A stretch of 33,891 nucleotides of DNA from Clostridia bacterium (GTDB lineage: Bacteria; Bacillota; Clostridia; Saccharofermentanales; Saccharofermentanaceae), in the NCBI GenBank assembly GCA_024403755.1, contig JAKSRF010000015.1:1-33891 (forward strand), written 5' to 3'. How positions within the stretch are numbered: position 1 is the stretch's first letter; each line of letters starts with the position of its first letter. The position numbers were made by a program, and so were the translations under genes. Shown here piece after piece: positions 15,601-23,185 of this stretch. The notes under the pieces were generated by a model that saw only the letters and a program-made list of their open reading frames with translations, was not told the origin of the DNA and made no database searches.

Positions 15601-15706
15601 AACTAAATCAGGTGTAAGCCTTAAGGTTGACGGTAATTCAATTGACGGCACCAAGGTTCCGGTATTTGAGGACGGAAAAACACATACCGTTGAAGTTGAT
15701 TTTTAA
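12683..15706 (+). CDS. cdp: Cellodextrin phosphorylase (GH94)
   Basis: This enzyme phosphorolyses cello-oligosaccharides of three or more units, releasing glucose-1-phosphate and shortening the chain by one (EC 2.4.1.49). The protein has 1007 residues, close to the Clostridium thermocellum enzyme (about 984) and longer than cellobiose phosphorylase. Motifs that I recognise from that enzyme include PAPGPHYYTNLLIGNR, ENGFPANRQFYITENGKQIF, GYREIGFREIQDIFASMYYF, ADWNDCL (Asp649 the likely general acid) and GDRENGGVFKHANMMAAAA. The GGAGG at 12671-12675 fits the ATG at 12683. It is 52 bases after mnmA and may be read from the mnmA promoter; a TAGAAT box at 12643-12648 could serve as its own -10. 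It would work in series with cellobiose phosphorylase. A beta-1,2-oligoglucan phosphorylase is the main alternative, but those are usually longer. Confidence 0.88.
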   Translation: MLLKGQKAREQEITAVDFLKTKFGSLAGNTPSAQFIGFGKQMQVIGIAGLDFESPFVSELLQDDRIFDIAVDYAKAGKNILISADIKMYVEENGKIDEVELAKDVRDYIEGAAKAAALWGGELNSKGELIIDPSTPAPGPHYYTNLLIGNRIGFDRPLQSTPKAAIDQLGRGCFRAHADTQVLATKWDYLPEENGFPANRQFYITENGKQIFYSCKASDESVEKITTVHSQNRTTITYILKDGLEIRRTIFILPSEDGMPLATEAQMIEIKNNGPKDRDLRIVYTGMFGTSEVHALREDVIFSTVVAQSEVFFDENNEIKAISFNPNPKWTKGNIRFATLMTTEFDKNGNKTGNVIFPTEYCARYSDFVGNGTLYNPQFIGFLSNKPSFKGPGFYALASSFKVQAGAYTRIDGFTCLSSDAVNPNFEDEVTMKQELTNLIEAYSDEKKLPSQFKFVCDFSSEYSDYMKIKHEDSDFEAYVNNNLPFQVFYQTFVSRSLDWTQKGYREIGFREIQDIFASMYYFAGMGQTEFVKKLLTEWISNVFEDGYANHNFYWTGKEPGWWSDDALWLLQALDRYVSLTGDYAFLSSRIVMADYAEKAAEAKKNGVELADEYTRTVLNTIKAIITYSAKISVGKHGIPLIDRADWNDCLRVDPDCVGGAVKMEKYREQLGKSGKEFASVPFESEYSESVMNAFLLKVAIDAAYKMFSHEGDSEYASVLKNLSDKVKENASKYAWKNDFYARVLFNRSDKPELEYLGAAGDKLQVEDAPGSYFLNSFSWSVLAEVASESQIEAMLDSMDKYLKSPYGFRLCSTVDYSKIAPKIDVALYYPGDRENGGVFKHANMMAAAAMLKASKSVENEALAERLADTAYWVIDCILPYRTLKSPFKTCGNPRLCTQYNNCETGENIGPTLSGTSTWLLLCLFTCFGVEFTADSLICEPLLRKEETKLEVMVNSGKASYAIHVTKPEGFRRTKSGVSLKVDGNSIDGTKVPVFEDGKTHTVEVDF

Positions 15707-15736
15707 TACGCACTGAAAGTTAAATAACACAGTGTT

Positions 15737-15771
15737 AAAACTGCTTAATTGCAAATTAAGCAGTTTTTTTT
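15737..15771 (+). terminator. Terminator after cellodextrin phosphorylase
   Basis: AAAACTGCTTAATT (15737-15750) pairs perfectly over 14 bp with AATTAAGCAGTTTT (15754-15767) around a GCA loop, followed by T residues. A near copy lies at 17464-17499 ahead of the next gene. Confidence 0.92.
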
Positions 15772-15808
15772 GCCGAAAAAAGTATTAATTTTGAGAAAAG
15801 GAATAAGC

Positions 15809-15848
15809 TATAATAACAATGTATTTTGTTTTTGATTTATCGGAGGGG
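15809..15848 (+). promoter_or_regulatory. -10 box and ribosome binding site of the first zinc-ribbon gene
   Basis: A perfect TATAAT lies at 15809-15814; the matching -35 is weak (TTAATT near 15785). CGGAGGGG at 15840-15847 is a strong ribosome binding site that fixes the ATG at 15851. Confidence 0.5.
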
Positions 15849-15850
15849 AC

Positions 15851-17368
15851 ATGGATACATATAGTAACGGGAAATTTAATACAAACCAATATGGAAGCAA
15901 TAAGAGTAATTCCGAAGTGAAGCCGATGTGGTCCACGGACGTAAATGCTTTCTCTGCGGACAGCCAGAAGTGTCCGGGTTGCGGTGCCAATCTCGAATTT
16001 AACCCTGATTTTCAGAGTATGGTATGTAATTCATGCGGAGGAATGTTTAAACCGAGAACGCTTAAAAGAGTAGCCGAAGCTAAATCATATGAGGTTGGTG
16101 AGCTGACCAAGGAAGATGAGAAACATCATGAGATTACATGTAACAGTTGCGGTGCGCAAATAGTAACCGATTTAAATACAAGTGCTACGATGTGCCCGTT
16201 TTGCGGTTCACCGGCACTTATTATTGGAAGACTTACCCGTAAGTTTGAACCGGATTATATTATTCCGTTCAGGTATGGTAAAGAAGAAGCAAAGAAAACG
16301 TTTCTTAAGTGGGCAAAGCAAATTAAATTTATTCCGTCCGATTTTACATCAAAAGAACACATAGAGAAGATAACCGGAATATATATACCTTTCTGGTTGA
16401 CCGACGCTGAATGTACAATGGATATAGAAGCTACCGGTCATATAGCAATGATGGATAACAATATTGCTCAGTTTCTTATAAACCGTACATGTAAGGTAGG
16501 TTTTGACATGATTCCGTTTGACGGTTCAAAAAAATGGGATGATACGCTTATGGAAGCAATAGAACCTTTTAACTATAGAGATATGCAGTTGTTCAGTGAA
16601 GGACAGGGATACTTAAACGGTTTTATGGCTGAGAGATATGATATCCCGCATATCCGCATGTCTAAGCGAATAGTCGGAAGAGTCAGAAGATATGTACGCG
16701 AAGAGTTTAGGAATATTACCAAAGAGTATGACAAATTGGATATCGGAATGGATAATTCACTGGTTGATCAGTTGAAGTTTTATTATTGCTTGGCTCCTGT
16801 TTGGTTTGTAAATTATGAATACGAAGGTGAGACATATCAATTTGTTATGAACGGACAAACCGGAAAGGTTGCAGGTGATTTGCCTGTAAGCAAAGTAAAA
16901 GTATCATTATTTTATGCTGCTGCTGCTTTAGCCGGTTTGGCAACTGTCGGAGGTGGCGGTTTCCTGTGTAAAAAAGCAATTGATTTTGAGTATACCGGTT
17001 CATTAGCAAGAAACAGTGATATCAGTACTATGTTGGTGTGTTTGATTATAGGCGCGGTAATTTTCTTAATCTCAGCTATTTTCCGTTATGCCAAGGGATA
17101 CGAATTTTTGCCTTCAACTGAAAGGGCAAAAGCGAGTGCTGCACAGTATATAAGAAGAAGCGACTACTGTGACCTTGTAAAAGAGGATAAAATGCTGGCT
17201 ACTTATGTTAACGAATCTGAATATTGTGAGATGATGTGGAACAGAGAGCATCCGGATGAAAATGCGGTATCTGATGCCGTAAAGCACGGTAAAAACAATT
17301 TAAGAGGCATTAGCAAGTTCTTGGCTACAGCAAGATATGCCAAGAGGCATGGCAGATACGGCGGATAA
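15851..17368 (+). CDS. Membrane protein with two TFIIB-type zinc ribbons (paralog 1)
   Basis: The function is unknown. The 505-residue protein has two zinc ribbons near the N-terminus: Cys41/44-Cys59/62 and Cys97/100-Cys115/118. A conserved middle region follows, starting KFEPDYIIPF and including ITGIYIPFWL, IPFDGSKKW, EAIEPFNYRDM, FMAERYDIP, and APVWFVNYEYEGETYQFVMNG. Two TM helices lie at about 350-372 and 393-415, then a basic cytoplasmic tail. It resembles proteins often labelled 'TFIIB-type zinc ribbon-containing' in Firmicutes and, in layout, B. subtilis YdjG, a partner of the PspA-like YdjF; that link is a suggestion from memory. The next gene is a paralog with the same middle region and ribbons. 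A role as zinc-dependent membrane scaffold or stress sensor is speculation. Confidence 0.7.
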   Translation: MDTYSNGKFNTNQYGSNKSNSEVKPMWSTDVNAFSADSQKCPGCGANLEFNPDFQSMVCNSCGGMFKPRTLKRVAEAKSYEVGELTKEDEKHHEITCNSCGAQIVTDLNTSATMCPFCGSPALIIGRLTRKFEPDYIIPFRYGKEEAKKTFLKWAKQIKFIPSDFTSKEHIEKITGIYIPFWLTDAECTMDIEATGHIAMMDNNIAQFLINRTCKVGFDMIPFDGSKKWDDTLMEAIEPFNYRDMQLFSEGQGYLNGFMAERYDIPHIRMSKRIVGRVRRYVREEFRNITKEYDKLDIGMDNSLVDQLKFYYCLAPVWFVNYEYEGETYQFVMNGQTGKVAGDLPVSKVKVSLFYAAAALAGLATVGGGGFLCKKAIDFEYTGSLARNSDISTMLVCLIIGAVIFLISAIFRYAKGYEFLPSTERAKASAAQYIRRSDYCDLVKEDKMLATYVNESEYCEMMWNREHPDENAVSDAVKHGKNNLRGISKFLATARYAKRHGRYGG

Positions 17369-17463
17369 GGCTGTTGCTGAGAGAACCGGTGCAATTCTTG
17401 AAAATATGTACACTTGTTTCTTACGTGATGCTGTTATATTTACTTGAACTGTTATTTTTTATA

Positions 17464-17499
17464 AAGACTGTTTAACTGCAAATTAAGCAGTCTTTTTTC
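17464..17499 (+). terminator. Terminator between the zinc-ribbon paralogs
   Basis: AAGACTGTTTAA (17464-17475) pairs with TTAAGCAGTCTT (17483-17494) with one G-U pair, followed by TTTTTT. The core (CTG..TAA.TGCAAATTAAGCAG) is nearly the same as the terminator at 15737-15771. Confidence 0.85.
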
Positions 17500-17517
17500 T
17501 ATTTAATAATAAATGAA

Positions 17518-17547
17518 TTTTACGATAATTATTTTATAATTTATAAT
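17518..17547 (+). promoter_or_regulatory. Candidate promoter of the second zinc-ribbon gene
   Basis: TTTACG (17518-17523) and TATAAT (17542-17547) are separated by 18 bases. A second TATAAT lies at 17535-17540. A strong GGAGGAGG (17562-17569) follows five bases before the ATG at 17575. Confidence 0.45.
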
Positions 17548-17574
17548 CATAAGTACTTGTCGGAGGAGGTTGTT

Positions 17575-19395
17575 ATGGATAATAAGGAAGATAACAAAAA
17601 AATATTCCCACAAAGAAGTAATCCCAATACATACCGTTTGGAGAAACCTATTCAGCAGACAACTCCGGTATGGGCCGCAACATTCGAGAATACGCCGACA
17701 CCGATTATAGAAGCAGAAGAGGTAACTGAAAAACAGGATAAGTCAGATTACGGTAATACTTCGGTAGTTAAGGCAGCCTGGGATAGCAGTACGGGAGAGA
17801 GAAAGTGCCCAGCCTGTAATATGTTACTAAGGATGGATTCCGTCCTTCTTAATTATGTATGCGATAAATGCGGTTCTATTTATGATCCAAAAACATTAGA
17901 AAAGATCAAAAATGATAAAAAAGTTGCTGTATCTGATGAACTCAAGGCAAAAGGAAACAGTAATGCAGCAGAAGATGATACGCCATATATTCAATCACCG
18001 TTCAGAAGCATTAATCATATGTCTGCTGATTCGGTTAAGTGTCCTGGCTGTAGTTGCAATATGATTTATAAACCTGAGATTAAAGGACTTATTTGTAATA
18101 GCTGCGGCGGCATTTATAAAGCTAATGACCTTACCATGATTACTGCGAGTCGTACTTATGATGAAGGCGAATTAACTGACATAAATGATAATCAAAATGA
18201 GATAACTTGTAATAACTGCGGCGCACATATAGTTGCGGATAAGAATACCAGTGCTACTACCTGTGCTTTCTGCGGCTCACCGGCACTCATTGTCGGCCGT
18301 TTGTCACGTAAGTTTGAGCCGGATTATATTATTCCGTTTAAGATTAACAAGGAGGAAGCAGCCAATAGATTAATCGAGTGGGCTAAGCTTAATAAGAACA
18401 TTCCCAAGTCCTTCTATTCTAAGGATAACATCGAGAAGATTACCGGAATATATGTACCATTTTGGCTCACGGATGCTGAATGTTCAGTTACGGTTGATGG
18501 AGAAGGATTAAAAGTAAACGGTTCAGGAAGTTCCGGAGAGCTTTATAGAATAACCCGCGAATATAATATGCATTGCCGAATGGTTCCGTTTGATGGATCG
18601 ATTAAGTGGAATGATTGTCTTATGCGGGCGATTGAACCCTTTGATTACAAAGAAATGGCATTGTATCGTGAGTCACAAGCGTCTTTAAGTGGTTTTATGG
18701 CTGAAAGATTTGATTTACCGTATTACGAAATGACGGATACAATTTATGGCAGAATCGAAGGGTTTTCCTTTCGAAAAGCATCGGGATTAATAGATGGATT
18801 AGCTGAATACAGTAAAACCCGAATATATAATGTGTCAACTTTTGTAGATAAAATGGATTTTTATTATTGTTTGGCACCTATTTGGTTCATAAACTATAAT
18901 TACAGAGGAGAAAAGTATCAGTTTGTTGTAAACGGACAAACCGGAAAAGTTGCCGGTGAGGCGCCGATAAGTGCAGCAAAAATGAGACTTTACTATGTAC
19001 CGAGATATGCTCTGCTTGGATTAGTTGCAACTGTTTCAGCCTTGTTAGGTATAGGAATTACTGCAGCAGGTATTTATACTGTATTTTCTGTTTTGAGTAA
19101 ATTATTTGTTCATGAAGATTTTTTTGATTGGGCATTAGTGGTAATCGGTTTTGTTGCCGTGTTTTTGTTTCTGATGTTTGGTGCTTTTATATCATTGAAA
19201 TATAAGGTGTTTGTGCCATGGTACAGGCGTATAGCGAATCATAGATTTCAGGAGGAAGTTCGTTATCAAGCACCGCCTGCCGAAGTATATGCAAGGTGTG
19301 AAGAGCGAGAATCCAAGGCAAATAAAGATGAATTCTATCTTGCAACTGATGCGAATTTCTCATTTTCAAAAGAATCTATGATACCGTATAGGTAA
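17575..19395 (+). CDS. Membrane protein with three TFIIB-type zinc ribbons (paralog 2)
   Basis: This 606-residue paralog of the preceding gene has an extra N-terminal zinc ribbon. The three ribbons are Cys78/81-Cys96/99, Cys156/159-Cys174/177 and Cys212/215-Cys230/233. The last two and the following KFEPDYIIPF, ITGIYVPFWLTDAEC, VPFDGSIKW, RAIEPFDYKEM, FMAERFDLP and APIWFINYNYRGEKYQFVVNG blocks match paralog 1. Two TM helices lie at about 479-508 and 518-542, followed by a polar tail unlike that of paralog 1. The N-terminal 70 residues are low complexity. GGAGGAGG at 17562-17569 sets the ATG at 17575; an in-frame TTG at 17557 precedes that site and is rejected. The first ribbon has diverged most, which suggests an internal ribbon duplication after gene duplication, or loss from paralog 1. 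Function unknown. Confidence 0.7.
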   Translation: MDNKEDNKKIFPQRSNPNTYRLEKPIQQTTPVWAATFENTPTPIIEAEEVTEKQDKSDYGNTSVVKAAWDSSTGERKCPACNMLLRMDSVLLNYVCDKCGSIYDPKTLEKIKNDKKVAVSDELKAKGNSNAAEDDTPYIQSPFRSINHMSADSVKCPGCSCNMIYKPEIKGLICNSCGGIYKANDLTMITASRTYDEGELTDINDNQNEITCNNCGAHIVADKNTSATTCAFCGSPALIVGRLSRKFEPDYIIPFKINKEEAANRLIEWAKLNKNIPKSFYSKDNIEKITGIYVPFWLTDAECSVTVDGEGLKVNGSGSSGELYRITREYNMHCRMVPFDGSIKWNDCLMRAIEPFDYKEMALYRESQASLSGFMAERFDLPYYEMTDTIYGRIEGFSFRKASGLIDGLAEYSKTRIYNVSTFVDKMDFYYCLAPIWFINYNYRGEKYQFVVNGQTGKVAGEAPISAAKMRLYYVPRYALLGLVATVSALLGIGITAAGIYTVFSVLSKLFVHEDFFDWALVVIGFVAVFLFLMFGAFISLKYKVFVPWYRRIANHRFQEEVRYQAPPAEVYARCEERESKANKDEFYLATDANFSFSKESMIPYR

Positions 19396-19490
19396 CCTAA
19401 TAAGTGGAGTAATTAATCTCGTGATAAATAAAAGCTGCTTATCATGAATTCAGATGACATTTATTTTTAATATTACTGCGTCATATCTAG

Positions 19491-19499
19491 TGATAGAAT
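19491..19499 (+). promoter_or_regulatory. Extended -10 of the hprK-murB-rapZ-whiA operon
   Basis: TGATAGAAT (19491-19499) fits the extended -10 pattern TGnTANAAT and lies 33 bases before the hprK ATG. No convincing -35 is seen, as is common with extended -10 promoters. The same TGnTAGAAT form occurs at 26296-26304. Confidence 0.45.
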
Positions 19500-19532
19500 T
19501 ATATTGGTAAAAAGTGCAAAGGAGAAATATGA

Positions 19533-20459
19533 ATGCCTTATTCCAGTATAATGTTGTCAAAGATTGTCGAACACTTTGACTTAGAGAAAGTATATGACTC
19601 CGGTGATATAGATGAGCGCAGAATATGCGTAGCCGATGTTACACGTCCGGGATTGCAGCTCGCCGGTCATTACGATCATTTTGGACCGGATCGTATCCAG
19701 GTTGTCGGTAATATGGAGCATGCTTTTTTGGATCAACTGACTTCTCAGGGAAGAAGAAAGTCTGTATCAGAGCTCTTTAAACAGGGGATTCCGTGTCTTA
19801 TCATGACTCGTAATCATGAGGCTCATCCGGAATTGATTGAAGCTGCTGAAGAATACAAGACGCCTATCCTTCGAACAGATATGGCCACTTCTGATTTCAG
19901 CAGTTCGCTTATAAAATATCTTAAGCTTGAACTTGCTCCGCGTATCAGTACTCACGGTGTTCTTGTAGAGGTTCTCGGTGAAGGTGTGTTGATTTTGGGT
20001 GATTCGGGTGTAGGTAAATCCGAGACTGCTCTTGAACTTGTAAAGAGAGGACATCGATTGGTAGCCGATGACCAGGTAGAGATTCTTAAAGTATCCGAGA
20101 CCACACTTCTCGGACGAGCTCCTGAAGTAATAAGACATCTGATTGAGATTCGCGGTATCGGTATTCTTAATGTTAAGGAACTTTATGGTGTATCTGCGGT
20201 TAAGGTACAGGAGAATATAGATTTTGTTATTAATCTTGAGCCTTGGGATGAGAAGAAAATGTATGAGAGAGTCGGTCTCAACGAGGAAACGAACAACATC
20301 CTCGGAATAGAGGTTCCTTCAATTACTATCCCTGTAGCTCCGGGTCGTAACCTTGCAATTATTGTAGAGGTTGCCGCAATTAATTACAGAATGAAGAAAA
20401 TGGGAACAAGTACTGCAAGAGACCTTGCAAATCGTCTCTTCGGGGAGGGTGCATTCTGA
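19533..20459 (+). CDS. hprK: HPr kinase/phosphorylase
   Basis: HprK phosphorylates HPr on Ser46 with ATP or pyrophosphate, and reverses the reaction; it drives CcpA-mediated carbon catabolite control in Firmicutes. The 308 residues are full length. Visible landmarks are His141 in the conserved THGV, Walker A GDSGVGKS (156-163), the double Asp of VADD (179-180), and the HprK signature EIRGIGILNV (205-214). GGAGAAAT precedes the ATG at 19533 by a suitable distance. It leads an operon with murB, whose start is four bases after the hprK stop. Its position ten kilobases from a cellodextrin operon is only circumstantially linked to sugar control. Confidence 0.96.
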   Translation: MPYSSIMLSKIVEHFDLEKVYDSGDIDERRICVADVTRPGLQLAGHYDHFGPDRIQVVGNMEHAFLDQLTSQGRRKSVSELFKQGIPCLIMTRNHEAHPELIEAAEEYKTPILRTDMATSDFSSSLIKYLKLELAPRISTHGVLVEVLGEGVLILGDSGVGKSETALELVKRGHRLVADDQVEILKVSETTLLGRAPEVIRHLIEIRGIGILNVKELYGVSAVKVQENIDFVINLEPWDEKKMYERVGLNEETNNILGIEVPSITIPVAPGRNLAIIVEVAAINYRMKKMGTSTARDLANRLFGEGAF

Positions 20460-20463
20460 TATT

Positions 20464-21372
20464 ATGGACAGACCTTCTTTTATTCTCGAAAATATAACTC
20501 TGAAGAATTATACGACTTTCAAAGCAGGCGGAAATGCTCTGTTGTTTTGCGAGCCATCATCGGTTGATGAGCTTAAGGTTGCAGTTACATATGCCCGTTC
20601 GATAAATACTGATGTTTTGGTTATCGGAGCAGGCTCTAATATTCTTGTAGCCGATAACGGCTATAACGGAATGGTTATCAGGTTGGGAAGCAAATTCAGT
20701 AACATAGCTGTGATTGACAGCAGTGAAGACAATGAGACTTTGTATGCTGATGCCGGTACTATGCTTGCAACACTCGGATTATCCTGTGTAAAGGAAGGCC
20801 TTACAGGAGCAGAGTTTGCTTGCGGAATTCCCGGCAGCGTAGGCGGGGCTGTTTTTATGAATGCAGGTGCTTACGGGGGAGAGATGAGTCAGATAGTTGA
20901 TTCGATTGATTATCTTGATGAGCATCTTGAGATAAATACCATATCCGGAAGTGAAGCTGAATTCGGATACAGACACAGTATATTTACGGAGCATCCGGAG
21001 TGGATAGTTGTGGGTTGCAGAGTAAAGCTTAACAGAGGAGTAAGAGAAGAGTCCGAAGCTTTGGTAAATGAATTAAAAGCCAAGCGAATTAAAAGTCAGC
21101 CGGTTGATGTGCCGAGTGCAGGCTCCACATTTAAACGACCGAGCGGTTATTTTGCAGGAAGGCTTATAGAGGACAGTAATCTTAAGGGCTTTAAGCTTGA
21201 TGATTCAGGAGCACAGGTATCACCTAAGCATGCAGGCTTTGTTGTGAATAATGACGGTAAAGCATCAGCAGAGGACATCTTGAAGCTTATTAATTATGTA
21301 AGTGATAAGGTGTATGAGGACAGTGGCGTAAGACTCGAGCCTGAAGTCAGATTGATAGGTTTTGAAGCATAA
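20464..21372 (+). CDS. murB: UDP-N-acetylenolpyruvoylglucosamine reductase MurB
   Basis: MurB uses NADPH and FAD to reduce the enolpyruvyl group and give UDP-N-acetylmuramate, the second committed step of peptidoglycan synthesis. The 302-residue protein contains the FAD-binding region (VIGAGSNILVAD; ACGIPGSVGGAVFMNAGAYG), FGYRHSIF, the catalytic serine segment SAGSTFKRP, and the closing Glu in LEPEVRLIG. The short spacing between these places it with type II MurB of Gram-positive bacteria. I chose the ATG at 20464 because residues upstream in this frame overlap hprK and do not resemble MurB. GGGGAGGG at 20442-20448, inside hprK, is the likely ribosome binding site with a slightly long spacing. 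Confidence 0.95.
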   Translation: MDRPSFILENITLKNYTTFKAGGNALLFCEPSSVDELKVAVTYARSINTDVLVIGAGSNILVADNGYNGMVIRLGSKFSNIAVIDSSEDNETLYADAGTMLATLGLSCVKEGLTGAEFACGIPGSVGGAVFMNAGAYGGEMSQIVDSIDYLDEHLEINTISGSEAEFGYRHSIFTEHPEWIVVGCRVKLNRGVREESEALVNELKAKRIKSQPVDVPSAGSTFKRPSGYFAGRLIEDSNLKGFKLDDSGAQVSPKHAGFVVNNDGKASAEDILKLINYVSDKVYEDSGVRLEPEVRLIGFEA

Positions 21373-21402
21373 CAGTTGAAGAACGAAAGACAGGTATAGA
21401 AT

Positions 21403-22296
21403 ATGGACATTATATTTTTAACCGGTATGTCCGGTGCGGGTAAAAGCCAGGCTGTGCACATTCTTGAGGATCAAGGATATTTTTGTATAGATAATCTTCC
21501 TCCGGTTGCACTTCCGGGGATTGTAGCCACGTTTACAAACGGACAGGGCGGTGAAGGCTACGGAATAGAGCAACTGGCTTTTGTTGTAGACATAAGAAGT
21601 AAGGAATTGCTTAAGGGCTTCGGTGAAGCGTTGAAGAAAATCGACAAAGAAACGCCGTGCCCGTATAAGGTTATTTTTCTGGAAGCGAATGATGATGTGC
21701 TCATCTCAAGATACAGACAGACAAGACGTAAGCATCCGCTGAGTAAAGACATCTCGCTTATGGAAGCAATAAATACTGAACGCAAGATGCTTCAAGGTAT
21801 CAGAGGCAGAGCTGATTACGTAGTTGATACTTCAATGATGGTAATCCCGGCGCTTAAAGAAGAGATTTTGAATATTATCGGTGATGATATTACATCGGGA
21901 ATGTCTATATATGTGGAGTCCTTTGGCTTTAAGTACGGACTTCCTAAGGATTGTGACAATGTGTTTGATGTGAGATTTCTTCCAAATCCGTTTTATATTC
22001 AGGAACTTAAGCTTTGCAGTGGGTTAGATAAAGAAATCGGTGATTATCTTGAGAAATTCGACGAGACCGTTGAATATAAACAAAAAATCAAAGATTTACT
22101 TTTATTTTCTGCTCCCTTGTATGTTAAAGAGGGGAAGGGCAGACTTCATATCGGAATCGGCTGTACGGGCGGCAGACACAGATCCGTATATATAGCAGAG
22201 TATATAAACGGATTACTTTTGGAGGCCGGCTACAAATCAACCGTTCACCATCGTGATATAGATAAGGATCCAAGATACGGTAAATCATCTGTATAA
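21403..22296 (+). CDS. rapZ: RNase adapter protein RapZ / YvcJ-type P-loop nucleotide-binding protein
   Basis: This 297-residue protein has a Walker A loop GMSGAGKS (residues 8-15), CIDNLPP (near 28), FLEANDDVLISRYRQTRRKHPL, and the C-terminal signature GIGCTGGRHRSV with NPFYIQELK before it, all diagnostic of the RapZ/YvcJ family. In E. coli RapZ controls GlmS through small RNAs; in Bacillus the homolog binds and hydrolyses nucleotides and affects competence genes, so the role here is not fixed. It follows murB by 30 bases and precedes whiA by seven. In many Firmicutes yvcK sits between the two; it is missing here. Confidence 0.95.
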   Translation: MDIIFLTGMSGAGKSQAVHILEDQGYFCIDNLPPVALPGIVATFTNGQGGEGYGIEQLAFVVDIRSKELLKGFGEALKKIDKETPCPYKVIFLEANDDVLISRYRQTRRKHPLSKDISLMEAINTERKMLQGIRGRADYVVDTSMMVIPALKEEILNIIGDDITSGMSIYVESFGFKYGLPKDCDNVFDVRFLPNPFYIQELKLCSGLDKEIGDYLEKFDETVEYKQKIKDLLLFSAPLYVKEGKGRLHIGIGCTGGRHRSVYIAEYINGLLLEAGYKSTVHHRDIDKDPRYGKSSV

Positions 22297-22303
22297 TTTA
22301 AAT

Positions 22304-23185
22304 ATGGACAGCATCAGCAAGAAAATTAAAGCCGAAATACTTCGCAATATACCACGTAACATTCCTGTATCGGAAAGGCAGGCAGTTATTGCCGGCATCT
22401 TTTGTTCTGCGGCAAAAGCAAATGCAACAGCTCCTGAACTCAGTGTCAGAATTGAAGAGGAAATTGCGGAGGGTATTCGTAAATTACTGAACGCGGAGAA
22501 TATAGGTTCTTCTTATTCAGATGATAAACTTAAAATAAACGAATCCGGTGAGATATCAGGTTCGGAGTTCAAAGAATTTTACAGAATATGTTTTAACGGC
22601 GCGGCGGTTGATGCTCTGTCATCAGATATAAGTTTCGGCAGATGTTTTTTGAAGGGTGTATTTGTAAGCTGCGGATATTTTTCAGATCCTCAAAAAAAGT
22701 ATTCTGTGGAACTTCACGTACGTAACCGAAGAATAACAAATCTTGTTGTTATGATGATGCGTATGCAGCAGATTGATCCTTTGATAATGGAGCGTGAGCA
22801 TACTGATGTTGTCTATCTTACCGACGGAGACAAGATATCGGATTTTTTAAGTATAATCGGCTCTTCGTCAGGTCTTTTGGATTTTGAGAATGTACGTGTT
22901 CAACATGAAATGAATGCGCTTGTTAACCGACAGACAAATTGTGATTTGGGTAATACCAAACGTCAGGCTGAGGCCGGTGTAAAGAGAAGAGAATTATTCA
23001 GAAAACTCGAGGAATCCGAAGAATATGCCAAGCTTACACCGGAGTTGAAAAATGTTGTTAAGCTTCACAATGATAATCCGGGACTTTCAATATCGCAGTT
23101 GGGTGCAATGATGGATCCGCCGATCAGCAAATCCGGAATGAATCATCGCCTTCAGAAAATAATGGAGATAGCAAATAATCTCTGA
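22304..23185 (+). CDS. whiA: DNA-binding protein WhiA
   Basis: WhiA is a sporulation and cell-division related DNA-binding protein with an N-terminal degenerate homing-endonuclease fold and a C-terminal helix-turn-helix. The 293 residues show AVIAGIFCSAAKA, SFGRCFLKGVFVSCGYFSDPQKKYSVEL, and the signature NRQTNCDLGNTKRQAEAG, followed by the HTH region NPGLSISQLGAMMDPPISKSGMNHRLQKI. It starts seven bases after the rapZ stop with no clear Shine-Dalgarno, so translation is probably coupled to rapZ. Its stop codon abuts the stop of the convergent ECF gene with no intergenic base. Confidence 0.95.
   Translation: MDSISKKIKAEILRNIPRNIPVSERQAVIAGIFCSAAKANATAPELSVRIEEEIAEGIRKLLNAENIGSSYSDDKLKINESGEISGSEFKEFYRICFNGAAVDALSSDISFGRCFLKGVFVSCGYFSDPQKKYSVELHVRNRRITNLVVMMMRMQQIDPLIMEREHTDVVYLTDGDKISDFLSIIGSSSGLLDFENVRVQHEMNALVNRQTNCDLGNTKRQAEAGVKRRELFRKLEESEEYAKLTPELKNVVKLHNDNPGLSISQLGAMMDPPISKSGMNHRLQKIMEIANNL

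Noticed and set aside
19529..19580. Short ORF starting at the ATG four bases before hprK
   Set aside because: It has 16 codons, overlaps hprK out of frame and is probably not translated in preference to the ATG at 19533.
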